Source of the DNA: Streptomyces iranensis
GTDB lineage: Bacteria; Actinomycetota; Actinomycetes; Streptomycetales; Streptomycetaceae
Direction of reading: 5' to 3'
Length of the DNA: 64,000 bases
Assembly: GCF_017874715.1 (NCBI RefSeq)
Contig: NZ_JAGGLR010000011.1
Location: 248,001 to 312,000 of the forward strand
Part shown: in pieces, positions 26,983 through 36,391 of the stretch
Layout: every line of letters begins with the position of its first letter
Numbering within the stretch: position 1 is the stretch's first letter
Made by a program: the position numbers and the translations under genes
Notes under the pieces: model-generated
Seen by the model: only the letters and a program-made list of their open reading frames with translations
What the model was told of the DNA's origin: nothing
Databases searched by the model: none

Positions 26983-27942
26983 TCAGTCCGCACGGGCGTA
27001 TTCGCTGAGCTTCGGCAGCACGTCGAAGAGATCGCCGACCACTCCGTAGTCCGCCAGGCCGAAGATTGGTGCCTCCGGATCCTTGTTGACCGCGACAATG
27101 GTCTTGGAGGTCTGCATCCCGGCGCGGTGCTGGATCGCCCCTGAGATGCCTGCCGCCACGTAGAGCTGCGGGGACACCTGCCGGCCCGTCTGGCCCACTT
27201 GCTGGGAGTGCGGGTACCAGCCCGCGTCCACGGCGGCGCGCGAGGCGCCGACGGCAGCTCCGAGCGCGTCGGCGAGTTCTTCGACCACGGCGAATCCCTC
27301 CTGTCCGCCCACCCCTCGGCCTCCGGAGACGACGATCGCCGCCTCGGCGAGATCCGGCCGCCCCTCACTGGCCCGCGGGGTCCTGCTGACGACCTTCACG
27401 CTGGTGGCCAGGGCCGAGAACGCCACGGTGACCTGCTCCGTACGACCTGCCGTGGGCACCGGTTCCGGGGTGACCGCGTTGGCCTTGACGGCGATGACGG
27501 GCGTGCCGTGAACCACCGTCGAGACGACCGCATACGATCCGGCGAAGACGGACTGGACCGCCTCGGGGCCGTCGTCGCCGGACAGCACATCGACCGCGTC
27601 GGTGATAAGGCCGCCGTCGAGGCGAAGGGCAAGGCGAGCAGCGATCTCTTTGCCTTCACCGGAGGAGGTGAGAAGTACAGCCGCGGGGTTGGCCTCCCCG
27701 GCGATCTGGGCCAGCGCGTCGACCTTGGGGACGACGAGGTGGTCGGCGATCTCCGGGGCTTCGGCCACGTACACGGTGGCCGCACCGTATTCATGGGCTT
27801 GGACTGCGAGCGCCTCCGGGTCGTCTCCTCCAAGGACGACCGCGGCGGGGGTGCCCAACCTGCCGGCGAGCGTCAGCAGTTCGAGGGACGGCTTGCGGAT
27901 CCGGCCGTCGTTGTGGTCGATCAGGACGAGGACGTCACCCAT
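26983..27942 (-). CDS. etfA: Electron transfer flavoprotein alpha subunit
   Basis: 319-residue EtfA/FixB. The C-terminal FAD-binding domain is textbook: VVSGGRGVGGQEGFAVVEELADALGAAVGASRAAVDAGWYPHSQQVGQTGRQVSPQLYVAAGISGAIQHRAGMQTSKTIVAVNKDPEAPIF in sequence. Together with EtfB it carries electrons from flavin dehydrogenases to the respiratory chain through ETF-quinone oxidoreductase. It lies 33 bases downstream of etfB in one operon, followed by decayed DNA. Proximity to the GMC oxidoreductase genes suggests it serves a local dehydrogenase. Confidence 0.95.
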   Translation of the reverse strand: MGDVLVLIDHNDGRIRKPSLELLTLAGRLGTPAAVVLGGDDPEALAVQAHEYGAATVYVAEAPEIADHLVVPKVDALAQIAGEANPAAVLLTSSGEGKEIAARLALRLDGGLITDAVDVLSGDDGPEAVQSVFAGSYAVVSTVVHGTPVIAVKANAVTPEPVPTAGRTEQVTVAFSALATSVKVVSRTPRASEGRPDLAEAAIVVSGGRGVGGQEGFAVVEELADALGAAVGASRAAVDAGWYPHSQQVGQTGRQVSPQLYVAAGISGAIQHRAGMQTSKTIVAVNKDPEAPIFGLADYGVVGDLFDVLPKLSEYARAD

Positions 27943-27975
27943 TGTTCTTGTCTCCTGAGGTGTGCTCGGCGGCCA

Positions 27976-28761
27976 CTAGAGGAACTTCCGTTCGGCGAGG
28001 AATGCGGCGAGTTGCTTGGCGCCCTCGCCATCGTCTTCGATCAGCGTTCCCGCCTGCCGCGGGGGCTGCGCCGTGATCGTGCGAACCGTGGTCCTGGCTC
28101 CGGCGAGGCCGAGCTGATCGCCGGTCAGCCCCAGATCGTCGAGATCGAGGCTCTCGACGGGCTTCTTCTTGGCCGCCATGATGCCCTTGAAAGTCGGGTA
28201 ACGAGCCTCACCGGACTGGTCGGTCACAGAGACGAGAGCGGGTAGCCCGGCCCGCAGCCGCTCGGTCGCGTGATCGGCCTCGCGCCGCCCCGTGAGCGTG
28301 CCGCCGTCGAGGGCGAGCTCGGCGAGCAGTGTGACCTGGGGGACGGCCAGCCGTTCGGCGAGCAGTGCGGGGATGACGCCCATGGCACCATCGGTGGAGG
28401 CCATCCCGCACACGATCAGGTCGTAACCGACGTGTTCGATGGCCTTGGCGAGAATCGCGGAGGTGGCCAGGGCATCACTGCCATGGATCGCCTCGTCGCT
28501 GACGTGCACGGCCCGGTGCGCGCCCATGGCCAGCGCCCTGCGCAGCGCGTCCACCGCGTCGTCGGGTCCGACGGTGAGGGCGACGACCTCGGCGTCGTCG
28601 GTGGACTCGGCGAGCTGCAAAGCCTGTTCCACCGCGTACTCGTCGAGTTCGGACAGCAGGCCGTCGACGGCTTCTCGATCGGTGGTGTGGTCGTCGGCGA
28701 AGCAGCGGTCACCGGTGGCGTCGGGCACATGCTTCACCGGCACGATGATCTTCAAGGTCAT
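27976..28761 (-). CDS. etfB: Electron transfer flavoprotein beta subunit
   Basis: 261-residue EtfB/FixA, starting MTLKIIVPVKHVPDATGDR with AGGAGG in front; the frame is open 26 codons further upstream but that part lacks family resemblance. The AMP-binding region (VGYDLIVCGMASTDGAMGVIPALLAERLAVPQVT) is present. Forms the ETF heterodimer with the next gene product. Confidence 0.95.
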   Translation of the reverse strand: MTLKIIVPVKHVPDATGDRCFADDHTTDREAVDGLLSELDEYAVEQALQLAESTDDAEVVALTVGPDDAVDALRRALAMGAHRAVHVSDEAIHGSDALATSAILAKAIEHVGYDLIVCGMASTDGAMGVIPALLAERLAVPQVTLLAELALDGGTLTGRREADHATERLRAGLPALVSVTDQSGEARYPTFKGIMAAKKKPVESLDLDDLGLTGDQLGLAGARTTVRTITAQPPRQAGTLIEDDGEGAKQLAAFLAERKFL

Positions 28762-28846
28762 GCCATTCCTCCTGAGATACGCGCGAAAGCGGCGAGTCGG
28801 GACGGTGCGGCCGGCGGCCGCCGACAGCCGGCCGTACAAGCTCGTT

Positions 28847-29281
28847 TCACACAGGGGCGCCGGCGCCGGGGGTCGGGCGGTAGCGCGGGCCGCTGGCCAG
28901 CATGGGCCCGATCAAGTTCTCGTCGAGGTCGTCGACGGCTTCCGTGAGCGACGCGGGACGTGGCACCTGGCCGGGATAGCCGATGGCCTCGCGCACCTCG
29001 GGAACCATGTAGTAGGCCCCGGAGATCAGCGTGGTCAGCGCCCGTGTGTCGGCCGAGTGTTCTTCGGCCAGGCGACGCAGCGCGTCGTGCGGCTCCAGCC
29101 CCATGGCCTGGTCGCAGGCGCGGGCTACGGCCGGCACGAGGGACGGTTCGGCGGCGAAGGCCCGGCCGAGCCAGACGCCGTCGGCCAGGACCGCGTCCGC
29201 CGCGGGTTCCCCTTCCCCGGCGGGGATGAGGGCTGCGGCCAGCTCCAGGAGGGTGGCGTTCTGTTCGGGGCTGAGAGTCAT
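28847..29281 (-). CDS. Gluconate 2-dehydrogenase subunit 3-like small subunit (copy 2)
   Basis: 144-residue partner protein (MTLSPEQNATLLELAAALIPAGEGEPAADAV ... YYMVPEVREAIGYPGQVPRP). Its ATG overlaps the stop of the GMC gene, exactly the arrangement of copy 1 at 14139-14633. Probably needed for stability or electron transfer of the GMC flavoprotein. Its N-terminal region lacks a Tat signal that some members carry. Confidence 0.82.
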   Translation of the reverse strand: MTLSPEQNATLLELAAALIPAGEGEPAADAVLADGVWLGRAFAAEPSLVPAVARACDQAMGLEPHDALRRLAEEHSADTRALTTLISGAYYMVPEVREAIGYPGQVPRPASLTEAVDDLDENLIGPMLASGPRYRPTPGAGAPV

Positions 29282-30924
29282 GACAGGGGTACCTCCTGGG
29301 CACGGGCGTTCTTGGCCAGGTGTTCGGCGGTGCGCAGGGCGATGGCGGCGATGGTCGCGGTCGGGTTCACGGCACCCGCCGTGGGGAAGACGCTGCCGTC
29401 GACGATGAACAGGTTGGACACGTCGTGCGCGCGTCCGTATCCGTCGACGACGGAGGTGTTCGGGTCCTCGCCCATCCGTGCGGTGCCCAGCAGATGGCCC
29501 GGCTGGTCGCTCCACAGTTCCGTCTCTACGGTCTTCAGGGCGCCGGCGGCCTCGTGGGCCTCGTGGAGACGGTTGAGGCTGAAGCGCATCAAGCGCCGGG
29601 TGTTCTCCGAGATCCTGTAGTTGATCTTTGGAGCAGGGATGCCGTCGGAGTCGGTGAGTTCGCCGTCCAAGGTGACGGTGTTGGTCTCCTCCGGCAGATC
29701 CTCGGCGTTGACGCCCCACTGGAAGGTGTGGCCGAGGGTCGTGCGCATCAACTGGTGCACGTTGGCGCCCCAGCGGTCCTCGAAGGGGGCGTCGTCGTGG
29801 AGGGAAAGCGCCCGCAGGGGGCCTCCGGTGGGCATGACCTGCCACTTGGCGCCGCGCACGAAGCCCCGGTCGGCGTCGGTCTCGTAGAACTCCAAGGAGT
29901 GGATGGAGTGCCCGGCCGGGCCGAGCCTGCTGTCCATGTCCTCGTCGTAGATGCCGGTGACCTCGCCATTGGGGTGGAGCATGAGCCGCTTGCCGACCAG
30001 GCCGGAGGAGTTGGCCAGCCCGTCGGGGAACTGATCGCTCTGGCTGAGCAGGAGCAGTCGGGGAGTTCCCACGCCGTTGGCCGCGAGCACGACCACTTCG
30101 GCGGGCTGGAAATGCTCATTGCCGTCCCGGTCGAGATAGACGGCTCCGGTGGCCAGTCCCTTGTGGTCGGTGTGGATCCTGCGGACCCGGGCTCCGGTGA
30201 TGAGGCGGGCACCGGCGCGCAGGGCGATGGGCCAGTGGGTGAGGTCGAAGGATCCCTTGGCTCCCTGCGGACAGCCTGTCTCGCAGGCGCCGATCCGTAC
30301 GCACTGGGCGAGATTGCCGTGGCGCTGGGAGGCGATGGCGTTGGGGCCGGGCCACCAGTGCCAACCGAGTTTGTTCATGCCGCGCGCGGCACGCTTGCCG
30401 ATCTTGCCGATGGGGTGCGGCGGCATGGGCGGCGTCCAGCCCGGCGGGTAGGCGGGGTCGCCTTCCAGCCCGCTCAGGCCGACCTCCGCGTCCACCCGGT
30501 CGTAGTAGGGGGTCAGTTCTTCGTAGGTGAAAGGCCAGTCGTCACCCACGCCGTCGAGGGTGCGGGTGCGAAAGTCCGAGGGCAGCAGCCGCATCCACTG
30601 GGCGCCGAAGAGCAGGCTACTGCCGCCGACGCCGGAGAACATCACCGGGTGGATGTCCGACCCGCTGACTTCGCATGGATAGTCCGCGGCGCGACGCCGG
30701 ACGTTCGGGTCGTGATGCCATCGGCGCATCGACAGCAGTTCCCACTCCGGCTTGTCACCGGGGAACTCCGTCGGGTTGACCCAGTCGCCCTGTTCGAGAC
30801 AGACCACGCTGAACCCGCGTTCGGCGAGGTGGCGAGCGGTGACGGCACCGGAGGGCCCGGCCCCGATGATGAGGACGTTCGCGGGTTCGGCGGTCCCGCT
30901 TCGGGCCGTGGGTGGAGTGTTCAT
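29278..30924 (-). CDS. GMC-family FAD oxidoreductase (copy 2)
   Basis: 548-residue paralogue of the protein at 14630-16252. FAD motif VLIIGAGPSGAVTARHLAERG near residues 17-37, GVGGSSLLFGAQW in the middle, and C-terminal QPGHLLGTARMGEDPNTSVVDGYGRAHDVSNLFIVDGSVFP with GAVNPTATIA carrying the active-site His and Asn. I use the ATG at 30924 because AAAGGA stands 8 bases before it; the frame is open 27 codons upstream. Coupled to the small subunit gene downstream. Neighbouring etfBA could accept its electrons, although GMC enzymes classically use oxygen, quinones or cytochromes. Confidence 0.9.
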   Translation of the reverse strand: MNTPPTARSGTAEPANVLIIGAGPSGAVTARHLAERGFSVVCLEQGDWVNPTEFPGDKPEWELLSMRRWHHDPNVRRRAADYPCEVSGSDIHPVMFSGVGGSSLLFGAQWMRLLPSDFRTRTLDGVGDDWPFTYEELTPYYDRVDAEVGLSGLEGDPAYPPGWTPPMPPHPIGKIGKRAARGMNKLGWHWWPGPNAIASQRHGNLAQCVRIGACETGCPQGAKGSFDLTHWPIALRAGARLITGARVRRIHTDHKGLATGAVYLDRDGNEHFQPAEVVVLAANGVGTPRLLLLSQSDQFPDGLANSSGLVGKRLMLHPNGEVTGIYDEDMDSRLGPAGHSIHSLEFYETDADRGFVRGAKWQVMPTGGPLRALSLHDDAPFEDRWGANVHQLMRTTLGHTFQWGVNAEDLPEETNTVTLDGELTDSDGIPAPKINYRISENTRRLMRFSLNRLHEAHEAAGALKTVETELWSDQPGHLLGTARMGEDPNTSVVDGYGRAHDVSNLFIVDGSVFPTAGAVNPTATIAAIALRTAEHLAKNARAQEVPLS

Positions 30925-31086
30925 GAGAGTTCCTTTCGTACGGCCACCTGGGCCGAGCGGTGAGGAGGCCGCGTGATGGACACGGCGACGCCGGTAGGAC
31001 GGCATATGGGTGCGCGTCGGAGTAGGGGGAGAGAGCTCGGGAGCGGGGAGGCTCCGCGTGCCCTCTCCCGCACCCGGAGTGGGTCC

Positions 31087-31689
31087 TCAGTGGCCGACGG
31101 GATGGATCTGCCCGGTGCCGACTCCCTCGATCGCTCGTACATAGGCGAGCGCCGCCGTGGCGGCGGGAACGGGGAGAAAGCCCGGGAAGAAGTCGGCGTA
31201 GCCGCCCCAGGACTCTTCCAGCGCGGTGGGGCTGACCGCATTGAGACGCAAGCCGTGGGGCACGACTGCGGCGCCTGCGGTGACGAACGCCTCGACCCCG
31301 CCGTTCACGGTGGACGCGACGGTGCCCGTCGCGATGGGCCGGGCCGCCAGGACACCGCTGACGAGGGTGAAACTGCCACCCGATGTCACGTGGTCGACGC
31401 CCTGGCGGACGAGCTCGATCTGGCCGAGGAGCTTGTCCTCGAGGCCGCTGCTGTAGTCCTCGAGGGCGAGGTCACCGAAGGCGGCGAAGGGTGTCTTGCC
31501 CGCGGTGCACGCCACGGCGTTGACCTGGCCGACGGCGTCGTACAGGGCGGTGATGCTACGGGCGTCGCGCAGGTCCACCTGGCACTTGCCCTGGCGGGAT
31601 GCCTCGACGACGTGGTGGCCGCGCTCGATCAGAGCGGTGGAGACAGCGGAGCCGAGGACGCCGGACGCTCCGACGAGGAGGATCTTCAT
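31087..31689 (-). CDS. Short-chain dehydrogenase-like protein
   Basis: 200-residue SDR-fold protein with the nucleotide-binding motif LVGASGVLGSAV (GxxGxxG) and a C-terminal VSPTALEESW. The usual catalytic YxxxK is not seen: the equivalent region reads ATGTVASTVNGGVEAF, after the Ser of LVSG. This matches the short atypical SDR group (about 200 residues) often annotated as short-chain dehydrogenase. Its ATG overlaps the stop of the aldehyde dehydrogenase gene, indicating coupled expression. Confidence 0.8.
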   Translation of the reverse strand: MKILLVGASGVLGSAVSTALIERGHHVVEASRQGKCQVDLRDARSITALYDAVGQVNAVACTAGKTPFAAFGDLALEDYSSGLEDKLLGQIELVRQGVDHVTSGGSFTLVSGVLAARPIATGTVASTVNGGVEAFVTAGAAVVPHGLRLNAVSPTALEESWGGYADFFPGFLPVPAATAALAYVRAIEGVGTGQIHPVGH

Positions 31690-33200
31690 GCGTTCTTTCC
31701 CATCGAGGCGGCGACGAGTTCGTGCCAGGACTTCGCGGCCGTGGGCCGTGAAGCGGACATCACATGCTTGATCTGGGTGTAGTCATCGAGGGCGTAGGTG
31801 CTCATGTCCTTGCCGTATCCGGAGGCCTTGTAGCCCCCGTGGGGCATCTCGCTGATGATCGGGATGTGGTCATTGATCCAGACGCATCCCGCGGCGATCT
31901 CGGCCGAGGCGTGCTGGGCGCGGAAGACGCTGGAGGTCCAGGCGGACGCCGCGAGCCCATAGCGGGTGTCGTTGGCGAGGGCGAGGGCCTCGGTGTCGTC
32001 GTCGAAGGGCAGAGCGGTCAGCACCGGGCCGAAGACTTCGTCCTGGACGATCTCGCTGCGCTGGTCCGCGTCCACGATGAGGGTGGGCAAGTAGTAGGCT
32101 CCGGCAGCCAGTTCACCTGTGGCGGCCTGTCCGCCCGTTACGACCTCGGCCCCGTCCCGGCGTGCGCGGTCGACCATGGCCGCGACACGGTCGCGGTGGT
32201 CGCCGCTGATCAGGGATCCCAGGTCGGTGGCCGGGTCGTCGGCGGGGCCGACGGACACCTGTCGCATCAGCTCGGCGACGCGGTCCACGAAGGCGTCGTA
32301 CAGGGGGCGCTGGACGTAGGCACGGGTGGCGGCGGTGCAGTCCTGGCCCGCGTTGATGAGCGCGCCCGCGACAGCGCCACGTGCGGCCGCCTCCAGGTCG
32401 GCATCGTCGAAGACCACGAAGGGCGCCTTGCCTCCCAGCTCCAGGTGGAGCCGCTTGGTGGTGGCGGCCGCCGCGGCGGCGATCCGCCGCCCCACCGGCG
32501 TCGACCCGGTGAACGAGATCATGTCGACGTCCGGGTGGCCGGTCAGATGGGCGCCGACGGTGGATCCCTTGCCGGTGACGATGTTGATGACACCGTCGGG
32601 GATTCCGGCGCGGGAGGCGGCTTCGGCGAAGGCGACCGAAGTGCACGGGGTGAGTTCGGCAGGCTTGAGCACGATGGTGTTGCCGGCCGCGATGGCCGGG
32701 AGGATCTTCCAGCCAGCCATCTGGAACGGGTAGTTCCAGGGGCTGATGGAGCCGATCACGCCGATGGGCTCGCGACGGATGCTGGAGGTGTGTTCCCCGG
32801 AGTATTCCCCTGCGGACTTTCCGCTCAGGTCACGTGCGGCACCGGCGAAGAAGGCGGCGTTGTCGATGGTTCCGGGGATGTCGAATCCCTCGGCGAGCTT
32901 GATGGGCTTGCCGCCCTGCCGACTCTCCAGTGAGGCCAGCTCCGGTGCCACTGCGTCGAGTTCGGCGGCGAGGCGGTGCATCAGCGCCGAGCGTTCGGCG
33001 GGAGTGGCACGGGACCACTCGGGGAACGCGGTCCGCGCCGCCGCGACAGCCTCGTCGACGTCGGCGGTCGATGCGTGGGTGTCCTCGGCCACGAGGGTGC
33101 CGTTGGAGGGATCGATGACGTTCAGCTCGGTGGTCGAACCACCGCGGCGACGGCGTCCGGCGATGAACTGCTGGCCTTCTCGGCTGACGGTTGGCGTCAT
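31686..33200 (-). CDS. Aldehyde dehydrogenase, gamma-aminobutyraldehyde/betaine-aldehyde type
   Basis: 504-residue NAD(P)-dependent ALDH. Seen: SPWNYPFQMAGWKILPAIAAGN, SFTGSTPVGRRI, the general-base Glu in LHLELGGKAPF, the nucleophile C288 in NAGQDCTAATR, and C-terminal HGGYKASGYGKDMSTYALDDYTQIKHVM, a pattern typical of amino-aldehyde dehydrogenases. ATG at 33200. The frame remains open 88 codons further upstream and that stretch contains an unrelated gene tail (33255-33359), so the longer start is not accepted. Probably oxidises an aldehyde derived from the island's substrate. Confidence 0.9.
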   Translation of the reverse strand: MTPTVSREGQQFIAGRRRRGGSTTELNVIDPSNGTLVAEDTHASTADVDEAVAAARTAFPEWSRATPAERSALMHRLAAELDAVAPELASLESRQGGKPIKLAEGFDIPGTIDNAAFFAGAARDLSGKSAGEYSGEHTSSIRREPIGVIGSISPWNYPFQMAGWKILPAIAAGNTIVLKPAELTPCTSVAFAEAASRAGIPDGVINIVTGKGSTVGAHLTGHPDVDMISFTGSTPVGRRIAAAAAATTKRLHLELGGKAPFVVFDDADLEAAARGAVAGALINAGQDCTAATRAYVQRPLYDAFVDRVAELMRQVSVGPADDPATDLGSLISGDHRDRVAAMVDRARRDGAEVVTGGQAATGELAAGAYYLPTLIVDADQRSEIVQDEVFGPVLTALPFDDDTEALALANDTRYGLAASAWTSSVFRAQHASAEIAAGCVWINDHIPIISEMPHGGYKASGYGKDMSTYALDDYTQIKHVMSASRPTAAKSWHELVAASMGKNA

Positions 33201-33254
33201 GGTTGCTCCGTGGTGCTGGGGTACGGGACGGGGCGCGCCCCGTCGGGCGTCAGC

Positions 33255-33359
33255 GACGTCGAACAGCTGATGGAAGTGGTCATTGAGGAACACACCGTGC
33301 GGGTCGGGCCGACGGCGGACCCCCAGGAACCGGTCGAGCCCGGGGTACGCGGCGCGAAC
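33255..33359 (-). pseudogene. C-terminal fragment of a sugar-lactone/alditol oxidase
   Basis: The frame reads VRAAYPGLDRFLGVRRRPDPHGVFLNDHFHQLF in segments, which resembles the C-terminal end of VAO-type D-arabinono-1,4-lactone/alditol oxidases (YPRL-F---R-RLDP-G-F-N-). The rest of that gene is missing, and its stop has been lost, leaving the frame open into the downstream aldehyde dehydrogenase. Best seen as the scar of a deletion; a true N-terminal extension of the dehydrogenase is less likely. Confidence 0.6.
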
Positions 33360-33745
33360 CTGGTCGGGGGCCGGGTGCCTCTTGCCCCGGCGGGGGCCTG
33401 GGGCCCATCGGTGCGGATCCTTGTCGACCGCTTTGAGGCATGTATGAGGCAGCGCGCCGGACATCTGACATGAGGCTACTTGTGTTTACCGTTTTTGGCC
33501 AGAGCCGGTCCACGATTTCCATCACGGAAGCCTCGATGGAGCACTCCCTCCCAGGCGGTGGAAGATTTACGTTTACGCAGCTCAAGGTCGTCATCTCGAC
33601 AAACCGCAGCGCCCTCTCTGCTGCGGTGCGCCCACGTAACACGCCAAAGAGCTGACCAGATAATGGCCATGTATCATTGCCATTCAAGGCCAGTGTGACT
33701 AGCGTGCAGGTCATCCGAGGAGCCCGGCAGTGAACAGGAGCGGAC
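33360..33745. other. Divergent intergenic region between two aldehyde dehydrogenases
   Basis: No gene seen. The segment 33480-33710 is AT-rich for this DNA and holds repeated TTTACG-like words (TTTACCG near 33486, TTTACGTTTACG near 33566) and an inverted repeat AATGGC (33662-33667) with GCCATT (33679-33684), 62 bases before the second dehydrogenase start. These are candidate regulatory elements. Confidence 0.45.
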
Positions 33746-35224
33746 ATGACCTTCGATATCGACCCGGCGCAGGCACGCCGACGAGTCGCCGAACTGGCCG
33801 GCCGTGTCACCGGCAACTTCGTGGACGGGAGCTGGATCTCAGCGGGTGGCGAACGCCGAGCCGTACACGACCCGTCCACCGGTGAGGCGATCGGGTACAC
33901 CAGCGACAGCACGGCCCAGGACGTGGCGGTGGCCGTGGAGGCCGCCAACCGGGCGAAGAAGGCATGGGCGGCCAAGACTCCGTCCGAGCGGTCGGCCGCG
34001 CTGCTGGGCCTGGCCGCCGCCGTCGAGGAGCAGGCCGAAGCGTTCGCCGTGATCGAGTCGGTGGACGCAGGCAAGCCCATCACCGCGGTCGTCGAGGAGG
34101 AGGTGCCCGGCCTCATTGATGCCATTCGCTACTTCGCGGGCGCCGCACGGAACCTACCGGCTCCCTCGGGAGGCGACTACCTGGCCGGCTATTCGTCCAC
34201 GATGCGGCGCGAACCTGTGGGCGTCGTCGCGGCGATCACGCCGTGGAACTACCCCCTGCTCCAGGTGGTCGCCAAGGTCGTCCCGGCGATCGCCACCGGC
34301 AACACCGTCGTCGTCAAGCCGGCCGAGGCCACGCCCTACTCCACGGCGCGTTTCGCCGAGCTCGCCGCGCAGTACCTGCCCACGGGTGTCCTCAACGTGG
34401 TGTACGGGAGCGGAGCGGTAGCGGGTGCGGCGCTGTCCGAGCACCCCGATGTGGATCTGGTCTCCTTCACGGGCTCCATCGAAACGGGCCGCAAGGTCGG
34501 CATCGCCGCGGCGGACGGCGTCAAGAAGGCCGTCATGGAGCTGGGCGGCAATTCCCCCGTCCTCATCTTCGCGGACGCGGCGCTGGAGCATGCCTTGGAC
34601 GCAATCTCCGCGGCCGCTCTCTACAACGGTGGCCAGGAGTGCATGTCGGCGAGCCGTGTCATCGCGCACGCCGACGTGTACGAGCGGGTAGTGGCCGGCC
34701 TGACGTCCCGTCTGGAACAGGTGGCCGTCGGAGACGTCCTTGACCCCAAGACAGTGCTGGGTCCCCTGATCACCGCCGAGCAGCGCGAGCGTGTCGCCGC
34801 GAAGGTCAAGAACGCGAGCGACGGCACGCGGATCACGACAGGCGGCGACAGCCTGCCGGGCGGCGGTTACTTCTTCGCCCCGACCCTGGTGGCCGGCGCA
34901 CGCCAGGACGAGCACTTGGTCCAGGAGGAGATCTTCGGCCCGGTCATCACCGTGCAGAGCTTCGAGACCGAGTCCGAGGCCCTGGCGATGGCCAACGGCA
35001 CCCGCTATGGACTCGCCTCGTCCGTCTTCACCTCCGATGTCGCCACAGCCGCGCGTGTCCAGGCCGAGCTCGGCTACGGAACGGTATGGGTCAACACCCA
35101 CCTGGTCTTCGGTCCCGATCTGCCGGTCTCCGGCTTCAACGCCTCGGGTGTCGGCACCGAGAACTCGCAGGACGGCCTCCTGGAGTTCACGCGTCTCAAG
35201 CACGTCATGGTCGACCTGGCCTAG
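33746..35224 (+). CDS. Aldehyde dehydrogenase (second)
   Basis: 492-residue ALDH. Markers: TPWNYPLLQVVAKVVPAIATGN, SFTGSIETGRKV, general base Glu in VMELGGNSPVL, nucleophile C299 in NGGQECMSASR, and EEIFGPVITVQSF. It differs from the dehydrogenase at 31686 (for example GFNASGVGTENSQDGLLEFTRLKHVM at the end). Upstream of a DapA-family lyase gene in the same direction, so it may act on a semialdehyde made by that enzyme, as alpha-ketoglutarate semialdehyde dehydrogenase does in the hydroxyproline pathway; this specific role is inferred. Confidence 0.9.
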   Translation: MTFDIDPAQARRRVAELAGRVTGNFVDGSWISAGGERRAVHDPSTGEAIGYTSDSTAQDVAVAVEAANRAKKAWAAKTPSERSAALLGLAAAVEEQAEAFAVIESVDAGKPITAVVEEEVPGLIDAIRYFAGAARNLPAPSGGDYLAGYSSTMRREPVGVVAAITPWNYPLLQVVAKVVPAIATGNTVVVKPAEATPYSTARFAELAAQYLPTGVLNVVYGSGAVAGAALSEHPDVDLVSFTGSIETGRKVGIAAADGVKKAVMELGGNSPVLIFADAALEHALDAISAAALYNGGQECMSASRVIAHADVYERVVAGLTSRLEQVAVGDVLDPKTVLGPLITAEQRERVAAKVKNASDGTRITTGGDSLPGGGYFFAPTLVAGARQDEHLVQEEIFGPVITVQSFETESEALAMANGTRYGLASSVFTSDVATAARVQAELGYGTVWVNTHLVFGPDLPVSGFNASGVGTENSQDGLLEFTRLKHVMVDLA

Positions 35225-35334
35225 TCCGGTCCCCACTCCTCCTTCGGCGGGCCGCACTCACCTGCGCCCAGTGGCCGACCGCTTCGTCGACTTGGGCGGC
35301 CGCACTCAACGACATGGAAAGGGCTTCGTCCCCG

Positions 35335-36237
35335 ATGAAGAAGAACCCGCAGATCAAGGGCATCCAGGTGGCCCTGGTGACGCCGTTCACCGAGGATGGC
35401 TCGCGCATCGACGAGCCGCTGCTTCGCGCCCACATAGAGCGGCTCGTCGCGGCCGGCGTCCACGGCATCGTCCCGACCGGCAGCACCGGCGAGTTCACCG
35501 CTCTGACCCTGGAGGAGCACAAGCGGGTGACCGAGGTGTGCGTCGAGGCCGCGGCTGGGCGCATCACGGTCATCCCCGGCACCGGCTCGATCGCCACCAA
35601 GAACGCCGTCGAGCTCAGCCGTCACGCCTCCGAGGCCGGCGCCGATGCCATCATGGTGGTCCCGCCCTTCTACGAGGGGATGTCGCCCCAGGAGCTGTCC
35701 ACCTACCTCCGGGACATCTCCGACGTCGTCGACGTACCGATCGTCTACTACAACATCCCCGGCGCCACCGGCGTGAAGCTGTCGCCCGAGGAACTGTCGG
35801 AGCTCAGCAAGCTCGACGGTGTGCGCTACCTCAAGGACACCTCCGGTGACGCCGTCGCGCTGGGTGCTCTCCTGTCCCGGTACAGCGATCGCATCACCGC
35901 CTTCAACGGCTGGGACACGCTGACGTTCTACGGCCTGGCCGCCGGCGCCGAGGCCGCGATCTGGGGCGCGGCGAACTTCATCCCCGAGCTCGCGGTGCAG
36001 CTGTGGGAGGCCGTCGCCGAGCGCAAGGACCTGGAGGCCGGCCGGCAGCTGTGGGCCAAGATCTGGCCTATCTGCGACTTCCTGGAGTCGCACAATTACT
36101 GCGCGGGCATCAAGGCGGGCCTGGACGTCGTCGGACACAGCGCGGGCCCCGCCCGCAGGCCGACTCTCGCCCTGGGCACCGATGAGTGCGCCACGCTGGT
36201 TCAGCTGCTGAAGAGCGCGGGCGTGGCAGTGGCCTGA
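35335..36237 (+). CDS. DapA-family lyase/deaminase
   Basis: 300-residue class I Schiff-base enzyme of the dihydrodipicolinate synthase/N-acetylneuraminate lyase family. Schiff-base K167 in VRYLKDTSGD, Y139 in YYNIPG and the pyruvate-carboxylate loop PTGSTGEF are all present. I start at ATG 35335 (MKKNPQIKG) with AAGGG upstream; an ATG at 35314 is possible. Possible reactions include pyrroline-4-hydroxy-2-carboxylate deamination (hydroxyproline pathway), keto-deoxy-sugar acid dehydration or aldol cleavage; the adjacent ALDH and the racemase-family gene favour the first. Confidence 0.85.
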   Translation: MKKNPQIKGIQVALVTPFTEDGSRIDEPLLRAHIERLVAAGVHGIVPTGSTGEFTALTLEEHKRVTEVCVEAAAGRITVIPGTGSIATKNAVELSRHASEAGADAIMVVPPFYEGMSPQELSTYLRDISDVVDVPIVYYNIPGATGVKLSPEELSELSKLDGVRYLKDTSGDAVALGALLSRYSDRITAFNGWDTLTFYGLAAGAEAAIWGAANFIPELAVQLWEAVAERKDLEAGRQLWAKIWPICDFLESHNYCAGIKAGLDVVGHSAGPARRPTLALGTDECATLVQLLKSAGVAVA

Positions 36238-36278
36238 TCCATCCACGCTCATGAACGCCCGGCCGCTGCCGGGTGCCC

Positions 36279-36319
36279 GGCCCCGAAGTCCGCGACTGAC
36301 CCCGTGCGGCTTCGGGGCC
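36279..36319 (+). terminator. GC-rich hairpin downstream of DapA-family gene
   Basis: GGCCCCGAAG (36279-36288) pairs perfectly with CTTCGGGGCC (36310-36319). First of two tandem hairpins after the lyase gene. Confidence 0.55.
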
Positions 36320-36326
36320 CGACGCG

Positions 36327-36360
36327 CTCGCCCTCGCACCCGCGCGAGGGCGAGTTCTTC
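36327..36360 (+). terminator. Intrinsic terminator-like hairpin
   Basis: CTCGCCCTCGC (36327-36337) pairs perfectly with GCGAGGGCGAG (36344-36354) around a 6-base loop, followed by TTCTTC. Likely ends the 33746-36237 transcript before the gntR promoter. Confidence 0.7.
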
Positions 36361-36391
36361 CGCGCCTGCACAGTTACCCATTGGCAACATG

